64,000 nucleotides of DNA from Streptomyces sp. ISL-96 (GTDB lineage: Bacteria; Actinomycetota; Actinomycetes; Streptomycetales; Streptomycetaceae). Shown piece after piece: positions 32,969-42,279 of this stretch. Position numbers and translations under genes: made by a program. Positions within the stretch are counted from its first letter, which is position 1; each line of letters opens with the position of its first letter. The DNA is taken from contig NZ_JAGGPA010000006.1 in assembly GCF_018614035.1 (NCBI RefSeq), positions 186,001 to 250,000 of the forward strand, written 5' to 3'. The notes under the pieces are model-generated. The model was not told where the DNA came from. It saw only the letters and a program-made list of their open reading frames with translations, and made no database searches.

Positions 32969-33799
32969 GTGTACCGGTTCCTGCTGACGCCCCGCTGGTG
33001 GGGGATCCACCTCTTCGTTGTGCTGGCCATTCCCTTCTGCGTCTTCATGGGGTCCTGGCAGCTCGGACGGTTCGAAGACCGTGTCGAGACCCACCAGGCC
33101 GCCGAGGAGAAGCCCGATCCGGGCAAGCAGGCCGCCGTACCCCTCGACGAGCTGCTGCCCGTCGACAAAGAGACCTCCGGGCGGCCCGCCACCGCGACCG
33201 GACGATACGCCGAGCAGTTCGTCGTTCCCGAGCGGGAGATCGACGGCAAGCGCGGCTCGTACGTGCTGACCCTGCTGCGTACGGACGGCGGCAAGGCACT
33301 GCCCGTCGTCCGCGGCTGGCTGCCCGCCGGGGCCAAGGTCCCCGCCCCGCCCTCGGGCGAAGTCACCGTCACCGGGGCACTCCAGGCGTCCGAGAACGCG
33401 GGCACCGACGGCGTGCACGCGAGCGGCGGGCTGCCGAAGGGGCAGCTGGGGATGATCAGCGCCGCTTCGCTCGTCAATCTCGTTCCGTACGACGTGTACG
33501 ACGCCTGGGTCACCCTCAGCGAGAGTGGTCCGGGCATGGTGCCTGTTCCCGCCGTCGCGCCGCAGGGCAGCGGTCTCGACCTCAAGGCCTTCCAGAACCT
33601 CGGCTACACCGGCGAGTGGTTCGTCTTCGCCGGCTTCGTTCTCTTCATGTGGTTCCGGCTCCTGCGCCGCGAGGCGGAGGCCGCCCGGGATCTCGCTCTC
33701 GGGATTCTCCCCGAGGAAGAAGAGGAAGAAGAGGACGAAGGGGGAGAAGGCGACGGAGTTGTGGGGGTTGGCTCCAGGGTGGGTGGCGCTCCCCGCTGA
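32969..33799 (+). CDS. SURF1-family protein
   Basis: A 276-residue membrane protein of the SURF1/Shy1 family, an assembly factor for haem-copper cytochrome c oxidase. It has the expected two-helix form. An N-terminal membrane segment (WWGIHLFVVLAIPFCVFMG followed by SWQLGR) and a C-terminal one (GEWFVFAGFVLFMWF) enclose an extracellular domain with RGSYVLTLLRTDGGKALPVV and VVRGWLP. The tail is unusually acidic, with a run of seven Glu. The GTG 32969 start gives the canonical N-terminus YRFLLTPRWW. Confidence 0.92.
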   Translation: MYRFLLTPRWWGIHLFVVLAIPFCVFMGSWQLGRFEDRVETHQAAEEKPDPGKQAAVPLDELLPVDKETSGRPATATGRYAEQFVVPEREIDGKRGSYVLTLLRTDGGKALPVVRGWLPAGAKVPAPPSGEVTVTGALQASENAGTDGVHASGGLPKGQLGMISAASLVNLVPYDVYDAWVTLSESGPGMVPVPAVAPQGSGLDLKAFQNLGYTGEWFVFAGFVLFMWFRLLRREAEAARDLALGILPEEEEEEEDEGGEGDGVVGVGSRVGGAPR

Positions 33800-33806
33800 C
33801 GGGTGT

Positions 33807-33851
33807 GGAAGCGGGGCGGGCGCCGTCTCCGGCTGCGCCCGCCCCGCTTCC
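33807..33851. terminator. Bidirectional terminator after SURF1
   Basis: A perfect 16-bp stem, GGAAGCGGGGCGGGCG and its complement, has a 13-nt loop. It lies between convergent SURF1 and the sigma-partner gene. Confidence 0.85.
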
Positions 33852-33871
33852 TTCCCGCTCCGTCGTTACGG

Positions 33872-35173
33872 CTACGCCAGTACGCCTGTGCGGTAGATCG
33901 TCCCCGCGCACGCGTTCGGAACCGTCGCCGTCGCGGACAGCGCGCCCGCCTCCGGCGTGAGGCTCACCGAGACGCTGCCGTCCGCCGTGCCGCCGTCCTC
34001 GGTGCCGAGTTGCGGCTCCATGCCGGGTTCCATCTCGCCCTCGTTGCCGCCGGCTCCACCGCCTGCGCCGCCGCCGTCACCGGTTCCCGTGCTGCCGCCC
34101 GTCGTACCCGTGCCGGGGGGCTCCGTCGGCTGGGTGGGGTCGGGGGAGGGCTCGCTGGTCGTCGGGCAGGTTTCCGTGGGCACCCAGGCGAACTTCACCT
34201 GGTACGACATGTCCGGCTCCAGCAGCAGACCGGTCGTCTCCATGGACGGGTCCGGCAGGCCGGCCGCCGCGTCACCCGAGGTGTGATCGACGACGTTGAT
34301 GCGGGTGGGGTCGGCCGCGCCCATCGCCTGGAAAGTCACCGCGCCGCTGCCGGCGACGACACACGCCATCTCCGAGATGTTGGAGACCCGGAACGTTCCG
34401 TACACCTTGCCCTCGGCGTCGGCCGCTGTCGTACCCGCCGAGAGGGCCGAGAGCTGGCTCGCGCCGCACGTCGGGGCGGACACGGGCACGTTGTCCGAGG
34501 TGCCGGTGCCGCCACCGCTCGTGCCACGGTCCCTACTGGTGCCCGGCGAGCCCTTGCCGGGGCCCTTCTTCTCGTCCTTCTGCTTTTCCTTGTCCCTCTT
34601 GGACGTCGACTTCCCGGACGGCTTCTCCGCGTCCTTCTTGCCGTCCTTGACGCCCTTCTCCCAGCCGGTGCCACCGTGCGCCTCCTGCCCGTGGCCCGCT
34701 ATTGAAGGGCGGGCGTCGGCCGCGTCGCCGGAGTTCGCCACGTGGACGAAGGCGGGGACGGCCGTACTCACGAAGAGTGCGGCGGCCGCCATACCGACGA
34801 TGGTGTGGCGCCGCCTCGCGCGCCGGGCCGGGACCGCCTTGCGCAGGTGGTCCAGGGCGTCCTGCGAGGGCTCAAGTTCTTCTACGGCGCCGCGCAGCAT
34901 CCGGCGCAGGGCCAGCTCGTCGGAGCCGAACCCGTCGTCGATGCCCAGGTCGATGGTCGGGTGGGTGGTCGGGGCGATGGCCGGCTCGGTGGCCGACTCC
35001 GTGGCCGGCTCGGCTTCCGGCTCGATGCCCGCCTCGGCTTCCGGCTCCGTGGCCGGGGCGTCGTCCTTGCCCAGCTCGTCGCGCTCGTCGTTCGGCCCGT
35101 CGTTCACAGTCGCTTTTCCAGTCAGGTCGTTCAACGGCCCGTCCGGCCCGTGCCGCTCTTGCTTGCTGCTCAT
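33872..35173 (-). CDS. Putative membrane partner of the adjacent ECF sigma factor
   Basis: A 433-residue single-pass membrane protein. The cytoplasmic N-terminal ~140 residues have Glu/Ala/Thr-Pro repeats (EPEAEAGIEPEAEPATES and similar) and a short helical segment (ALRRMLRGAVEELEPSQDAL). One transmembrane helix follows (TIVGMAAAALFVSTAVPAFV). The outside portion has a Lys/Glu-rich spacer, then a Cys-containing domain (APTCGASQLSALSAG, EMACVVAG), Gly/Pro/Thr linkers and a final NACAGTIYRT. Its ATG overlaps the sigma gene stop by four bases, the usual layout of sigma/anti-sigma pairs. It lacks a recognisable zinc anti-sigma motif, so anti-sigma function is inferred. Confidence 0.78.
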   Translation of the reverse strand: MSSKQERHGPDGPLNDLTGKATVNDGPNDERDELGKDDAPATEPEAEAGIEPEAEPATESATEPAIAPTTHPTIDLGIDDGFGSDELALRRMLRGAVEELEPSQDALDHLRKAVPARRARRRHTIVGMAAAALFVSTAVPAFVHVANSGDAADARPSIAGHGQEAHGGTGWEKGVKDGKKDAEKPSGKSTSKRDKEKQKDEKKGPGKGSPGTSRDRGTSGGGTGTSDNVPVSAPTCGASQLSALSAGTTAADAEGKVYGTFRVSNISEMACVVAGSGAVTFQAMGAADPTRINVVDHTSGDAAAGLPDPSMETTGLLLEPDMSYQVKFAWVPTETCPTTSEPSPDPTQPTEPPGTGTTGGSTGTGDGGGAGGGAGGNEGEMEPGMEPQLGTEDGGTADGSVSVSLTPEAGALSATATVPNACAGTIYRTGVLA

Positions 35174-35832
35174 GCCGATGCCTCCATGGCGACGCGAAGC
35201 GCCGCGATACCCCGCGAGCCGTACGCCTTCACCGAGCCCAGGGATATGCCCAGCGTCTCGGCGCACTGCGCCTCCGTCATGTCCGCGAAGTACCGCAGGA
35301 CCAGCACCTCACGCTGACGCCGCTGGAGCCCGCGCATCGCCTTGATCAGCGCGTCACGCTCCAGTTGGTCGTACGCCCCCTCCTCCGCACTCGCCATGTC
35401 CGGCATGGGCTTCGAAAGCAGCTTCAGCCCGAGAATGCGGCGCCGGAGCGCCGAGCGGGAGAGGTTGACGACGGTCTGGCGCAGGTAGGCCAGTGTCTTC
35501 TGCGGGTCGCGCACGCGGTTGCGGGCGGAGTGCACGCGTATGAACGCCTCCTGGACGACGTCCTCGCAGGAGGCCGTGTCGTCGAGGAGCAGGGCCGCGA
35601 GCCCCAGCAGTGAGCGGTAATGGGCCCGATAGGTCTCGGTCAGGTGGTCGACTGTGGCGCCCGCGGTCATGGCCTCTTCAGCGCCCTCGCGCGGGGACGG
35701 TATGCGGGCAGTACGAGCCGTCGGCATGGGGGCGATCACCGGCATGCCGCCGGGCGTGCGGGGCCGGCGGAGCGGGCGCACTGCCGCGCCACGAGCCGGG
35801 ACCGCTGTGATGTCGAGAACCTCTGTTGCCAC
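35170..35832 (-). CDS. ECF RNA polymerase sigma factor (SigE family)
   Basis: An ECF sigma factor of about 220 residues. Region 2 has YRAHYRSLLGLAALLLDDTA and CEDVVQEAFIRVHSA; region 4 has LQRRQREVLVLRYFADMTEA and the HTH ETLGISLGSVKAYGSRGI. The start is uncertain. The GTG 35832 gives an N-terminal extension (VATEVLDITAVPARG...) before region 2; downstream starts near 35745 are alternatives. Such N-terminal extensions occur in some Streptomyces ECF sigmas, such as BldN, where they act as a prosequence. It is coupled to the membrane gene by a 4-nt overlap and lies next to asd, but transcription is independent. Confidence 0.85.
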   Translation of the reverse strand: MATEVLDITAVPARGAAVRPLRRPRTPGGMPVIAPMPTARTARIPSPREGAEEAMTAGATVDHLTETYRAHYRSLLGLAALLLDDTASCEDVVQEAFIRVHSARNRVRDPQKTLAYLRQTVVNLSRSALRRRILGLKLLSKPMPDMASAEEGAYDQLERDALIKAMRGLQRRQREVLVLRYFADMTEAQCAETLGISLGSVKAYGSRGIAALRVAMEASA

Positions 35833-36101
35833 GCCTGTTGGACACGCTTCCCCCCGACAGGGTTGTACGCGCGAGGCACCGCTTTTGACGGTGTTACAAA
35901 CGCCCACATGCGCACCCGCCCTCCTGAATGCCCCATTTGTCGTGGCGCTTTGCCGGGGGCGACCGCAAAGACGCTCCCCTCCCAACTGCCGGTTGCAGTA
36001 AGGCGGGGAGCGAATATTCGAACAGCCTAACGCCCCAGTTCAAGTAGTCCAGACTTCCACTTGCTCACAAGGCGTTCACAGATTCCAAGTGGGGTTCCGC
36101 T

Positions 36102-37160
36102 TTACGCCGTCCCGATTTCGGCGGCCACCAGCTCGGCGATCTGCGCGGTGTTCAGCGCGGCGCCCTTGCGGAGGTTGTCGCCGCAGACGAAGAGTTCGAG
36201 CGCCGTCGGGTCGTCCAGTGACCGCCGCACCCGCCCCACCCACGTCGGGTCCGTACCCACCACATCGGCCGGCGTCGGGAACTCCCCCGCCGCCGGGTTG
36301 TCGAACAGCACCACACCCGGCGCGGTGGCCAGGATCTCGTGCGCCCGGTCGACCGACACCTCGTTCTCGAAGCGCGCGTGCACGGCCAGCGAGTGCGTCG
36401 TCAGCACCGGCACCCGTACGCACGTGACCGAGACGGGCAGACCGGGACGGTCGAGGATCTTGCGCGACTCGGCGCGGACCTTCATCTCCTCCGACGACCA
36501 GCCGTCGTCAGCGAGCGACCCCGCCCACGGCACCACGTTCAGCGCGATCGGCGCGGCGAAGGGCCCGGTGTCGTCGCCCACCGCCCGTCGTACGTCGCCC
36601 GGGTGCGTACCCAGCTCCGTACCGGCGACGAGCGAGAGCTGGGTGCGCAGCGTGTCGACGCCGCCCCGGCCGGCACCGCTCACCGCCTGGTACGAGGAGA
36701 CGACGAGCCCGGCGAGACCGAACTCGGCGTGCAGCGCGCCCACCGCCACGATCATCGAGAGCGTCGTGCAGTTGGGGCTCGCCACGATGCCGCGCGGGCG
36801 GACCCGTACGGCATGGGGATTGACCTCGGGGACGACCAGCGGAACATCCGGGTCCATCCGGAAGGCCGCGGAGTTGTCGACGACCACCGCGCCCTTGGCG
36901 GCGGCGACCGGCGCCCACTGCGCGGCCACGTCGTCGGGTACGTCGAACATGGCGACGTCGACGCCCTCCAGGGCCTCCTCCGACAGCGCCAGAACCTCGG
37001 TCTCCTCACCGCGCACGACCAGCTTGCGGCCGGCCGAGCGCGGGGAGGCGACGAGTCGGATCTCGCCCCAGACGTCTGCGTGCTGCGACAGGATCTGGAG
37101 CATGACGGCGCCGACGGCCCCGGTCGCTCCGACGACCGCGAGCGTCGGCTTGTCCGTCAC
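36102..37160 (-). CDS. asd: Aspartate-semialdehyde dehydrogenase
   Basis: A 352-residue NADP-dependent enzyme that makes L-aspartate-semialdehyde, the branch point to lysine/DAP, threonine and methionine. The Rossmann start is VVGATGAVGAVM, and the catalytic Cys lies in ASPNCTTLSMIVA (about residue 135). RAESRKIL and the substrate motifs are in place. It follows the aspartokinase gene by 7 nt on the same strand, the classic ask-asd operon of actinomycetes. Confidence 0.95.
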   Translation of the reverse strand: MTDKPTLAVVGATGAVGAVMLQILSQHADVWGEIRLVASPRSAGRKLVVRGEETEVLALSEEALEGVDVAMFDVPDDVAAQWAPVAAAKGAVVVDNSAAFRMDPDVPLVVPEVNPHAVRVRPRGIVASPNCTTLSMIVAVGALHAEFGLAGLVVSSYQAVSGAGRGGVDTLRTQLSLVAGTELGTHPGDVRRAVGDDTGPFAAPIALNVVPWAGSLADDGWSSEEMKVRAESRKILDRPGLPVSVTCVRVPVLTTHSLAVHARFENEVSVDRAHEILATAPGVVLFDNPAAGEFPTPADVVGTDPTWVGRVRRSLDDPTALELFVCGDNLRKGAALNTAQIAELVAAEIGTA

Positions 37161-37167
37161 TGGCGGG

Positions 37168-38439
37168 TCACCTTCCGGTGCCGCCGTAAACGACTGCCTC
37201 GTCGGAGTCGCTGTCCAGGCCGAAGGCCGAGTGGACGGCGCGCACGGCCTCGTTGACGTCGTCGGCGCGGGTCACGACCGAGATGCGGATCTCGGATGTC
37301 GAGATCAGCTCGATGTTCACGCCCGCGTCGGCCAGCGCCTCGAAGAAGCCGGCCGTAACACCCGGGTTCGTCTTCATACCGGCGCCGACCAGGGAGATCT
37401 TGCCGATCTGGTCGTCGTAACGAAGCGAGTCGAACCCGATCGTGCTCTTCGCCTTCTCCAGGGCGTCGATGGCCTTGCGGCCCTCGGTCTTGGGAAGGGT
37501 GAAGGAGATGTCGGTCAGACCGGTCGTCGCGGCCGAGACGTTCTGCACGACCATGTCGATGTTGATCTCGGCGTCCGCGATGGACCGGAAGATCGCCGCG
37601 GCCTCGCCCGGCTTGTCCGGCACACCGACGACGGTGACCTTGGCTTCGGAGACGTCATGGGCGACTCCGGAGATGATGGCGTGCTCCACCTGCTGGTCCC
37701 CTTGCGGCTCGTTGCTGACCCAGGTGCCGCGCAGTCCGGAGAAGGACGAGCGGACGTGGATCGGGATGTTGTATCGGCGTGCGTACTCCACGCAGCGGTG
37801 CAGCAGCACCTTGGAGCCGGAGGCGGCGAGCTCCAGCATGTCCTCGAAGGAGATCCAGTCGATCTTCCGGGCCTTCTTCACGACCCGGGGGTCGGCGGTG
37901 AAGACACCGTCCACATCGGTGTAGATCTCACAGACCTCGGCGTCCAGCGCCGCCGCGAGGGCGACCGCGGTCGTGTCCGACCCGCCCCGGCCGAGGGTGG
38001 TGATGTCCTTCTTGTCCTGGGACACACCCTGGAACCCGGCGACGATGGCGATGTTGCCCTCGTCGAGGGCGGTGCGGATCCGGCCCGGCGTGACATCGAT
38101 GATGCGCGCTTTGTTGTGGACCGAGTCGGTGATGACACCTGCCTGGCTGCCCGTGAACGACTGGGCCTCGTGGCCCAGGTTTTTGATCGCCATGGCCAGC
38201 AGGGCCATGGAAATGCGCTCACCCGCTGTCAGCAGCATGTCGAATTCACGTCCGGCAGGGATCGGGGATACCTGCTCGGCGAGATCGATCAACTCGTCCG
38301 TCGTGTCGCCCATCGCCGAAACCACGACAACGACCTGGTGGCCGTTCTTCTTGGCGTCGACGATTCGCTTGGCGACCCGCTTGATGCCTTCGGCATCGGC
38401 AACGGAGGAGCCTCCGTACTTCTGCACGACAAGGCCCAC
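37168..38439 (-). CDS. lysC: Aspartate kinase
   Basis: A 423-residue aspartokinase (ask) that phosphorylates aspartate as the first step of the pathway. The N-terminal catalytic domain starts [20 protein letters not shown], with [11 protein letters not shown] and [12 protein letters not shown] further on. Two C-terminal ACT domains ([29 protein letters not shown]) bind lysine/threonine. Class II actinobacterial ask genes also make a short beta subunit from an internal start, which is possible here. A 8-bp inverted repeat, ATGGTGAG...CTCACCAT, at 38514-38537 lies in its upstream region. Confidence 0.95.
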   Translation of the reverse strand: MGLVVQKYGGSSVADAEGIKRVAKRIVDAKKNGHQVVVVVSAMGDTTDELIDLAEQVSPIPAGREFDMLLTAGERISMALLAMAIKNLGHEAQSFTGSQAGVITDSVHNKARIIDVTPGRIRTALDEGNIAIVAGFQGVSQDKKDITTLGRGGSDTTAVALAAALDAEVCEIYTDVDGVFTADPRVVKKARKIDWISFEDMLELAASGSKVLLHRCVEYARRYNIPIHVRSSFSGLRGTWVSNEPQGDQQVEHAIISGVAHDVSEAKVTVVGVPDKPGEAAAIFRSIADAEINIDMVVQNVSAATTGLTDISFTLPKTEGRKAIDALEKAKSTIGFDSLRYDDQIGKISLVGAGMKTNPGVTAGFFEALADAGVNIELISTSEIRISVVTRADDVNEAVRAVHSAFGLDSDSDEAVVYGGTGR

Positions 38440-38669
38440 GTGCGCTCCTCGTTAGTCATTACTGCGGTCGGCTCAGTTTACCGAGCGGACCGGGACCGCC
38501 CACGCTATATCGCATGGTGAGATGTCCCGCTCACCATACGATCATGGGACGGCCCTGCCCGCTCGGTGAGGATGCCTGCCCCGGACGACTCCCGGTACGC
38601 GGAACGTGGCCCTCCTCACACGTCACAAGCGCAGGCGCAAGCCCGAGCGCGAGCCGGAGCCCGAGCGCC

Positions 38670-39338
38670 TCAGGTCGCCGTACGCAGGCCCAGCGGGCCC
38701 GCGAGCTCCTCGGCCATGACCTTGCCCGCTTCCTTCTCCAGGTCCTCCTCGCCCAGGTCCTCGTCCGTGTCCAGGCCGTCCAGCTCCTGCAACGGCTGGT
38801 CGAGGCGGACGTGCGCCACCAGCGACTGGAGGGCGCGCAGGCAGGCGGAGGCGGTGGAGCCCCAATTGGAGAAGTACGAGAACTGCCACCACCACAGCGC
38901 TTCGGTGGTGCGGCCCGCCCGGTAGTGGGCCAGACCGTGGCGCAGGTCGGTGATGACGTCGGCCAGGTCGTCCGAGATGCGGCAGGCGACGGGCGCCTTG
39001 CGCGGCTCGTACGGGTCGAAGACCTCGGAGTACACGTCGATCGGGTCGAGCATGATGGCGAAACGTTGCCGCAGGTCGTCCGGGTCGGGCTCCGGGCCGA
39101 GGTCCGGCTCGTACCGCTCGTCGGGAACGATGTCCTCGTGCGCGCCCAGTCTGCCTCCCGCGAGGAGGAGCTGGGACACCTCGAGCAGCAGGAACGGGAC
39201 AGCACTGTCCGGCTCGTCGCCCTTCGCCACTTCCGTGACCGCGACGATGAAGCTCTCGATCTGGTCGGCGATCTGGACGGCGAAATCGTCCGGATCCTGC
39301 GCGACCGCGTGCAGCAGCTTTGCGTTGGCGTCAGACAT
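38670..39338 (-). CDS. DUF5063 domain protein
   Basis: A 222-residue soluble, mainly helical protein of the DUF5063 type, regularly found after recR in Streptomyces. Helical segments are [40 protein letters not shown] and [17 protein letters not shown]. It is acidic at the C-terminal end ([16 protein letters not shown]). The ATG 39338 overlaps the recR stop by eight bases, so it is coupled to recR. Function is unknown. Confidence 0.85.
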   Translation of the reverse strand: MSDANAKLLHAVAQDPDDFAVQIADQIESFIVAVTEVAKGDEPDSAVPFLLLEVSQLLLAGGRLGAHEDIVPDERYEPDLGPEPDPDDLRQRFAIMLDPIDVYSEVFDPYEPRKAPVACRISDDLADVITDLRHGLAHYRAGRTTEALWWWQFSYFSNWGSTASACLRALQSLVAHVRLDQPLQELDGLDTDEDLGEEDLEKEAGKVMAEELAGPLGLRTAT

Positions 39339-39930
39339 CGAGCAATCGTCTCCCCTCGAAGGCACGGCCCAGCGTGACCTCGTCGGCGTACTCAAGATCT
39401 CCCCCGACGGGGAGTCCACTGGCCAGGCGTGTCACCCGCAGACCCATGGGCTTGATCATCCGGGCGAGGTAGGTGGCGGTGGCCTCCCCCTCCAGGTTGG
39501 GATCGGTGGCCAGGATCAGCTCGGTGACGGCACCGTCCGCGAGCCGCGCCAGCAGCTCGCGGATCCGCAGGTCGTCGGGGCCGACGCCCTCGATGGGGCT
39601 GATGGCCCCGCCGAGGACGTGGTAGCGGCCGCGGAATTCGCGCGTCCGCTCGACCGCGACGACATCCTTGGGCTCTTCGACGACACAGATGACCGCCGGG
39701 TCGCGGCGCGGATCACGGCAGATCCCGCACTGCTCCTCCTGCGCGACGTTGCCGCACACCGCGCAGAAACGGACCTTGTCCTTGACCTCCAGGAGGGCAT
39801 GGGCGAGGCGGCGTACATCGGTCGGCTCGGCCTGGAGGATGTGGAAGGCGATCCGCTGCGCGCTCTTGGGACCGACGCCGGGCAGCCTGCCCAATTCGTC
39901 GATGAGGTCCTGGACCACGCCTTCGTACAA
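39331..39930 (-). CDS. recR: Recombination mediator RecR
   Basis: A 199-residue RecR that acts with RecF/RecO to load RecA at gaps. The N-terminal HhH ([20 protein letters not shown]), the zinc finger [16 protein letters not shown], and the Toprim domain ([32 protein letters not shown]) are all present and full length. It is downstream of ybaB by 63 nt, as in most bacteria. Confidence 0.96.
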   Translation of the reverse strand: MYEGVVQDLIDELGRLPGVGPKSAQRIAFHILQAEPTDVRRLAHALLEVKDKVRFCAVCGNVAQEEQCGICRDPRRDPAVICVVEEPKDVVAVERTREFRGRYHVLGGAISPIEGVGPDDLRIRELLARLADGAVTELILATDPNLEGEATATYLARMIKPMGLRVTRLASGLPVGGDLEYADEVTLGRAFEGRRLLDV

Positions 39931-39993
39931 CGGATTGCCTTCCTTGCCCTGCCGGTCCTGCCTGGTACGTACGGTAGTTGCTGCGGGGCCGCC

Positions 39994-40329
39994 TTAGAAG
40001 GGGAGCCCCGGCATACCGCCCAGCCCCTGGGCCAGCGGGCCGAGCTTCTCCTGCTGGAGCTGCTGCGCGTTCTCGTTGGCTGCCTGGACGGCGGCGACGA
40101 CCAGGTCCGCGAGGGTCTCGGTGTCCTCGGGGTCGACCGCCTTCGGGTCGATCACCAGGCCACGGAGCTCTCCCGAGCCGTTGACGGTCGCCTTGACGAG
40201 GCCGCCGCCGGCCTGGCCGTCAACCTCCGTACGCGCGAGCTCCTCCTGCGCCTTGGCGAGGTCCTGCTGCATCTTCTGGGCCTGCTGGAGCAGCTGCTGC
40301 ATATTGGGCTGGCCACCACCGGGAATCAC
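39994..40329 (-). CDS. YbaB/EbfC nucleoid-associated protein
   Basis: A 111-residue DNA-binding protein of the YbaB/EbfC family. The typical coiled N-terminus is [20 protein letters not shown], followed by [15 protein letters not shown] and the C-terminal [10 protein letters not shown], the usual tail. The GTG 40329 was chosen because AGGAG lies five bases upstream and gives the common start (I)[10 protein letters not shown]. It is transcribed with recR. A dnaX gene normally precedes it; none is visible within 280 nt upstream. Confidence 0.92.
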   Translation of the reverse strand: MIPGGGQPNMQQLLQQAQKMQQDLAKAQEELARTEVDGQAGGGLVKATVNGSGELRGLVIDPKAVDPEDTETLADLVVAAVQAANENAQQLQQEKLGPLAQGLGGMPGLPF

Positions 40330-40610
40330 GGTCACTCCTGGCACTTCGACGACGATTGTTTCCGTAAGCCGAGCCTACGTGTTCGCCGGGCGCCGTGCCC
40401 CATGCCGTACGAAGCGACTCTTTCGAGTGAGACTTTCGGGCTCCTACACCTGACCACGCCGTGGTTCCAGCCGGAAATACCGGTATATCTGCTGCACGGC
40501 CCACCATTCGGCGGTAGGAAGGGCATGCGTATGCGCGCGTCGCGACTTGCGCAACGTCACACCACTTCACGCGATGTCACGGACAGAGCGCAAGCGCAGA
40601 GGAGTGCCCG

Positions 40611-41363
40611 GTGAGCCAGCCGGAGATGCAGCCCGAGGGGCCCGCCCGGAAGGAGGGCGGGGGTGCCACCGAGCAGTCGCACGACGAGGACGATCTGACC
40701 GGCAGGCCGTTTCCGCTCGGCGACTGGGGCGAGCCGGCGGAGCGTCTCGACGAGCTCTACCGGTGGGTGGAGGCGGGCGCCCTGCACACGGCCGACTGGT
40801 ACCTCGCCGACCGGGCCCGCAAGCGCCGCGCGGCGCGCGCGCTGCGCACCGGGACGGCCGCCGGGGTGATCGCCGGGGCCGCACTGCCGCTCGTCGACCT
40901 GGCGGGGGCGGTGGACGGCGCCGCGGGCTGGGGCTACCTGCCGCTGCTGCTGGCAGCGGCGTGCGTGGCCTGCGACCGGTACTTCGGGCTGACGTCGGGG
41001 TGGATGAGGGACGTGGCCACGGCGCAGGCGGTGCAGCGGCGGTTGCAGGCGCTGCAGTTCGACTGGGCGTCGGAGAGCGTACGGGAGATGCTGGGGCCCA
41101 CCGAGGGGACGGCCAGTGAGGCGGCCGAGCGCTGCCTCAGCGTGCTGCGGCGGTTCTCGGAGGACATCTCGGAGCTGGTGCGTTCGGAGACGGCGGACTG
41201 GATGGTGGAGTTCCGGGCGGGGCCCGCGCCGATGGTTATGCAGTCGGGGGGCGGGCCGGGCGCTGTTCGGCCGGATTTCGGTGCCTCTGGCGGGCGGTAC
41301 ACGCTGCCGCCGGGGACGCGGCCGAACATGCCGCGCCAGCGGCCCCCGGAGTCGCCGCGCTGA
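40611..41363 (+). CDS. SLATT-domain protein
   Basis: A 250-residue protein. A pair of membrane helices (ALRTGTAAGVIAGAALPLVD and YLPLLLAAACVACDRYFGL) sits in a helical domain of the SLATT type. SLATT proteins are predicted membrane effectors often linked to nucleotide-signal defence systems. Here no CD-NTase or SLOG partner is adjacent, and the locus (next to recR) suggests a conserved Streptomyces copy rather than an island. The C-terminus is Pro/Gly-rich and disordered. The GTG 40611 has an AGGAG site at 7 nt. Confidence 0.75.
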   Translation: MSQPEMQPEGPARKEGGGATEQSHDEDDLTGRPFPLGDWGEPAERLDELYRWVEAGALHTADWYLADRARKRRAARALRTGTAAGVIAGAALPLVDLAGAVDGAAGWGYLPLLLAAACVACDRYFGLTSGWMRDVATAQAVQRRLQALQFDWASESVREMLGPTEGTASEAAERCLSVLRRFSEDISELVRSETADWMVEFRAGPAPMVMQSGGGPGAVRPDFGASGGRYTLPPGTRPNMPRQRPPESPR

Positions 41364-41383
41364 GGGGTCCCCCGGGGCTCACA

Positions 41384-41520
41384 GGCGCCTGCGGCGGGCT
41401 TTCCCCTACCCGCCCCTTCCCGCTGTGACATTTTGCGGCTCCGCCGCGTGAGGGGCTCCGCCCCAGACCCCGCTCCTCAAACGCCGGAGGGGCTGGAGGG
41501 GGCCGGGGAGGGGATGGAAG
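41384..41520. repeat. Interspersed intergenic repeat, copy 1
   Basis: The stretch contains GGCGCCTGCGGCGGGCT (41384-41400) and CTCCTCAAACGCCGGA (41473-41488), both found again in 49986-50140 and partly at 62072-62120. It is a dispersed Streptomyces intergenic element, between convergent genes here. Confidence 0.7.
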
Positions 41521-41533
41521 TAACGGCGCGCGG

Positions 41534-42202
41534 TCAGCTGAAGATGATCATGGAGTTTTGGCCCAGGCTCCTCGTCGCCGCCGCGTGCAGGCCCAGCCAG
41601 ACGTGGCGTTCGCGGGCGAAGGGGCTCTCGTCGTACGGAAGAGCGTCGGCCGGCTCCTCCAGGGTGGTCGGGCGCTCGGGCGGCCGGGGCGCCGACGGCG
41701 GGTTCGCCGGGTCGATGCCGATCGAAGGGGCGACGAACTCCAGCTCCCGCAGAAGGCCCTGCGTGGAGCCCAGCGGCCCGCCGCCCGCCAGGAGTTCCTC
41801 GTTGGACAGGGGCGCCGCGTAGTCGACCGGGACGTACGCGCCCGCGTGGTCGTAGTGCCAGACCAGGTGCGACTGCTGAGCCGTCGACTCGAACATCTCC
41901 AGAAGCTGCTCGTAGTCGCCGCCCAGGGCGTCCACCGGCGTAACCTCCAGCCCGCGCAGCTGGAGCAGGTACGCGCGCCGCAGGAAGTGCAGGGCGTCGT
42001 AGTCGAAGCCGGCCACCGGGGCGACGTCGCCCGAGAGGCCCGGCATGTAGGCGAATACGGGAACGGTCGGCAGGCCCGCGTCGGTCAGGGCCTTGTCGTA
42101 CGACGTGATCTCTTCGGCGAAGGGGTTGTCGGGGCTGTGGCACAGCACATCGACGAGGGGGACCAGCCACAGGTCACAGGCCACGTACGGCTCGCTCTCC
42201 AC
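41534..42202 (-). CDS. Hypothetical protein (conserved acidic)
   Basis: A 222-residue soluble protein with no recognised domain. It has an aromatic and acidic character (PYVACDLWLVPLVDVLCHS, SHLVWHYDHAGAYVPVDY, ECARERHVWLGLH-like C-terminus) and a Pro-rich linker (NPPSAPRPPERPTTLEEP). Size and layout are reminiscent of Streptomyces proteins found near recR/purA, but I cannot name a family. It is convergent with the SLATT gene across an interspersed repeat. Confidence 0.7.
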   Translation of the reverse strand: MESEPYVACDLWLVPLVDVLCHSPDNPFAEEITSYDKALTDAGLPTVPVFAYMPGLSGDVAPVAGFDYDALHFLRRAYLLQLRGLEVTPVDALGGDYEQLLEMFESTAQQSHLVWHYDHAGAYVPVDYAAPLSNEELLAGGGPLGSTQGLLRELEFVAPSIGIDPANPPSAPRPPERPTTLEEPADALPYDESPFARERHVWLGLHAAATRSLGQNSMIIFS

Positions 42203-42279
42203 TGGTTGCGACAGTCCAGGCAGCGTAGTGCTACCAGGACGCCGCGCACAGTCCTCGTCGCACGCCGGCAGGCTCGCCG

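Noticed and set aside
36061..38520. Very long open frame (819 codons) on the plus strand
   Set aside because: It is antisense to asd and ask, both of which have full catalytic motifs. Long antisense frames are normal in 70% GC DNA, and its translation has no domain logic.
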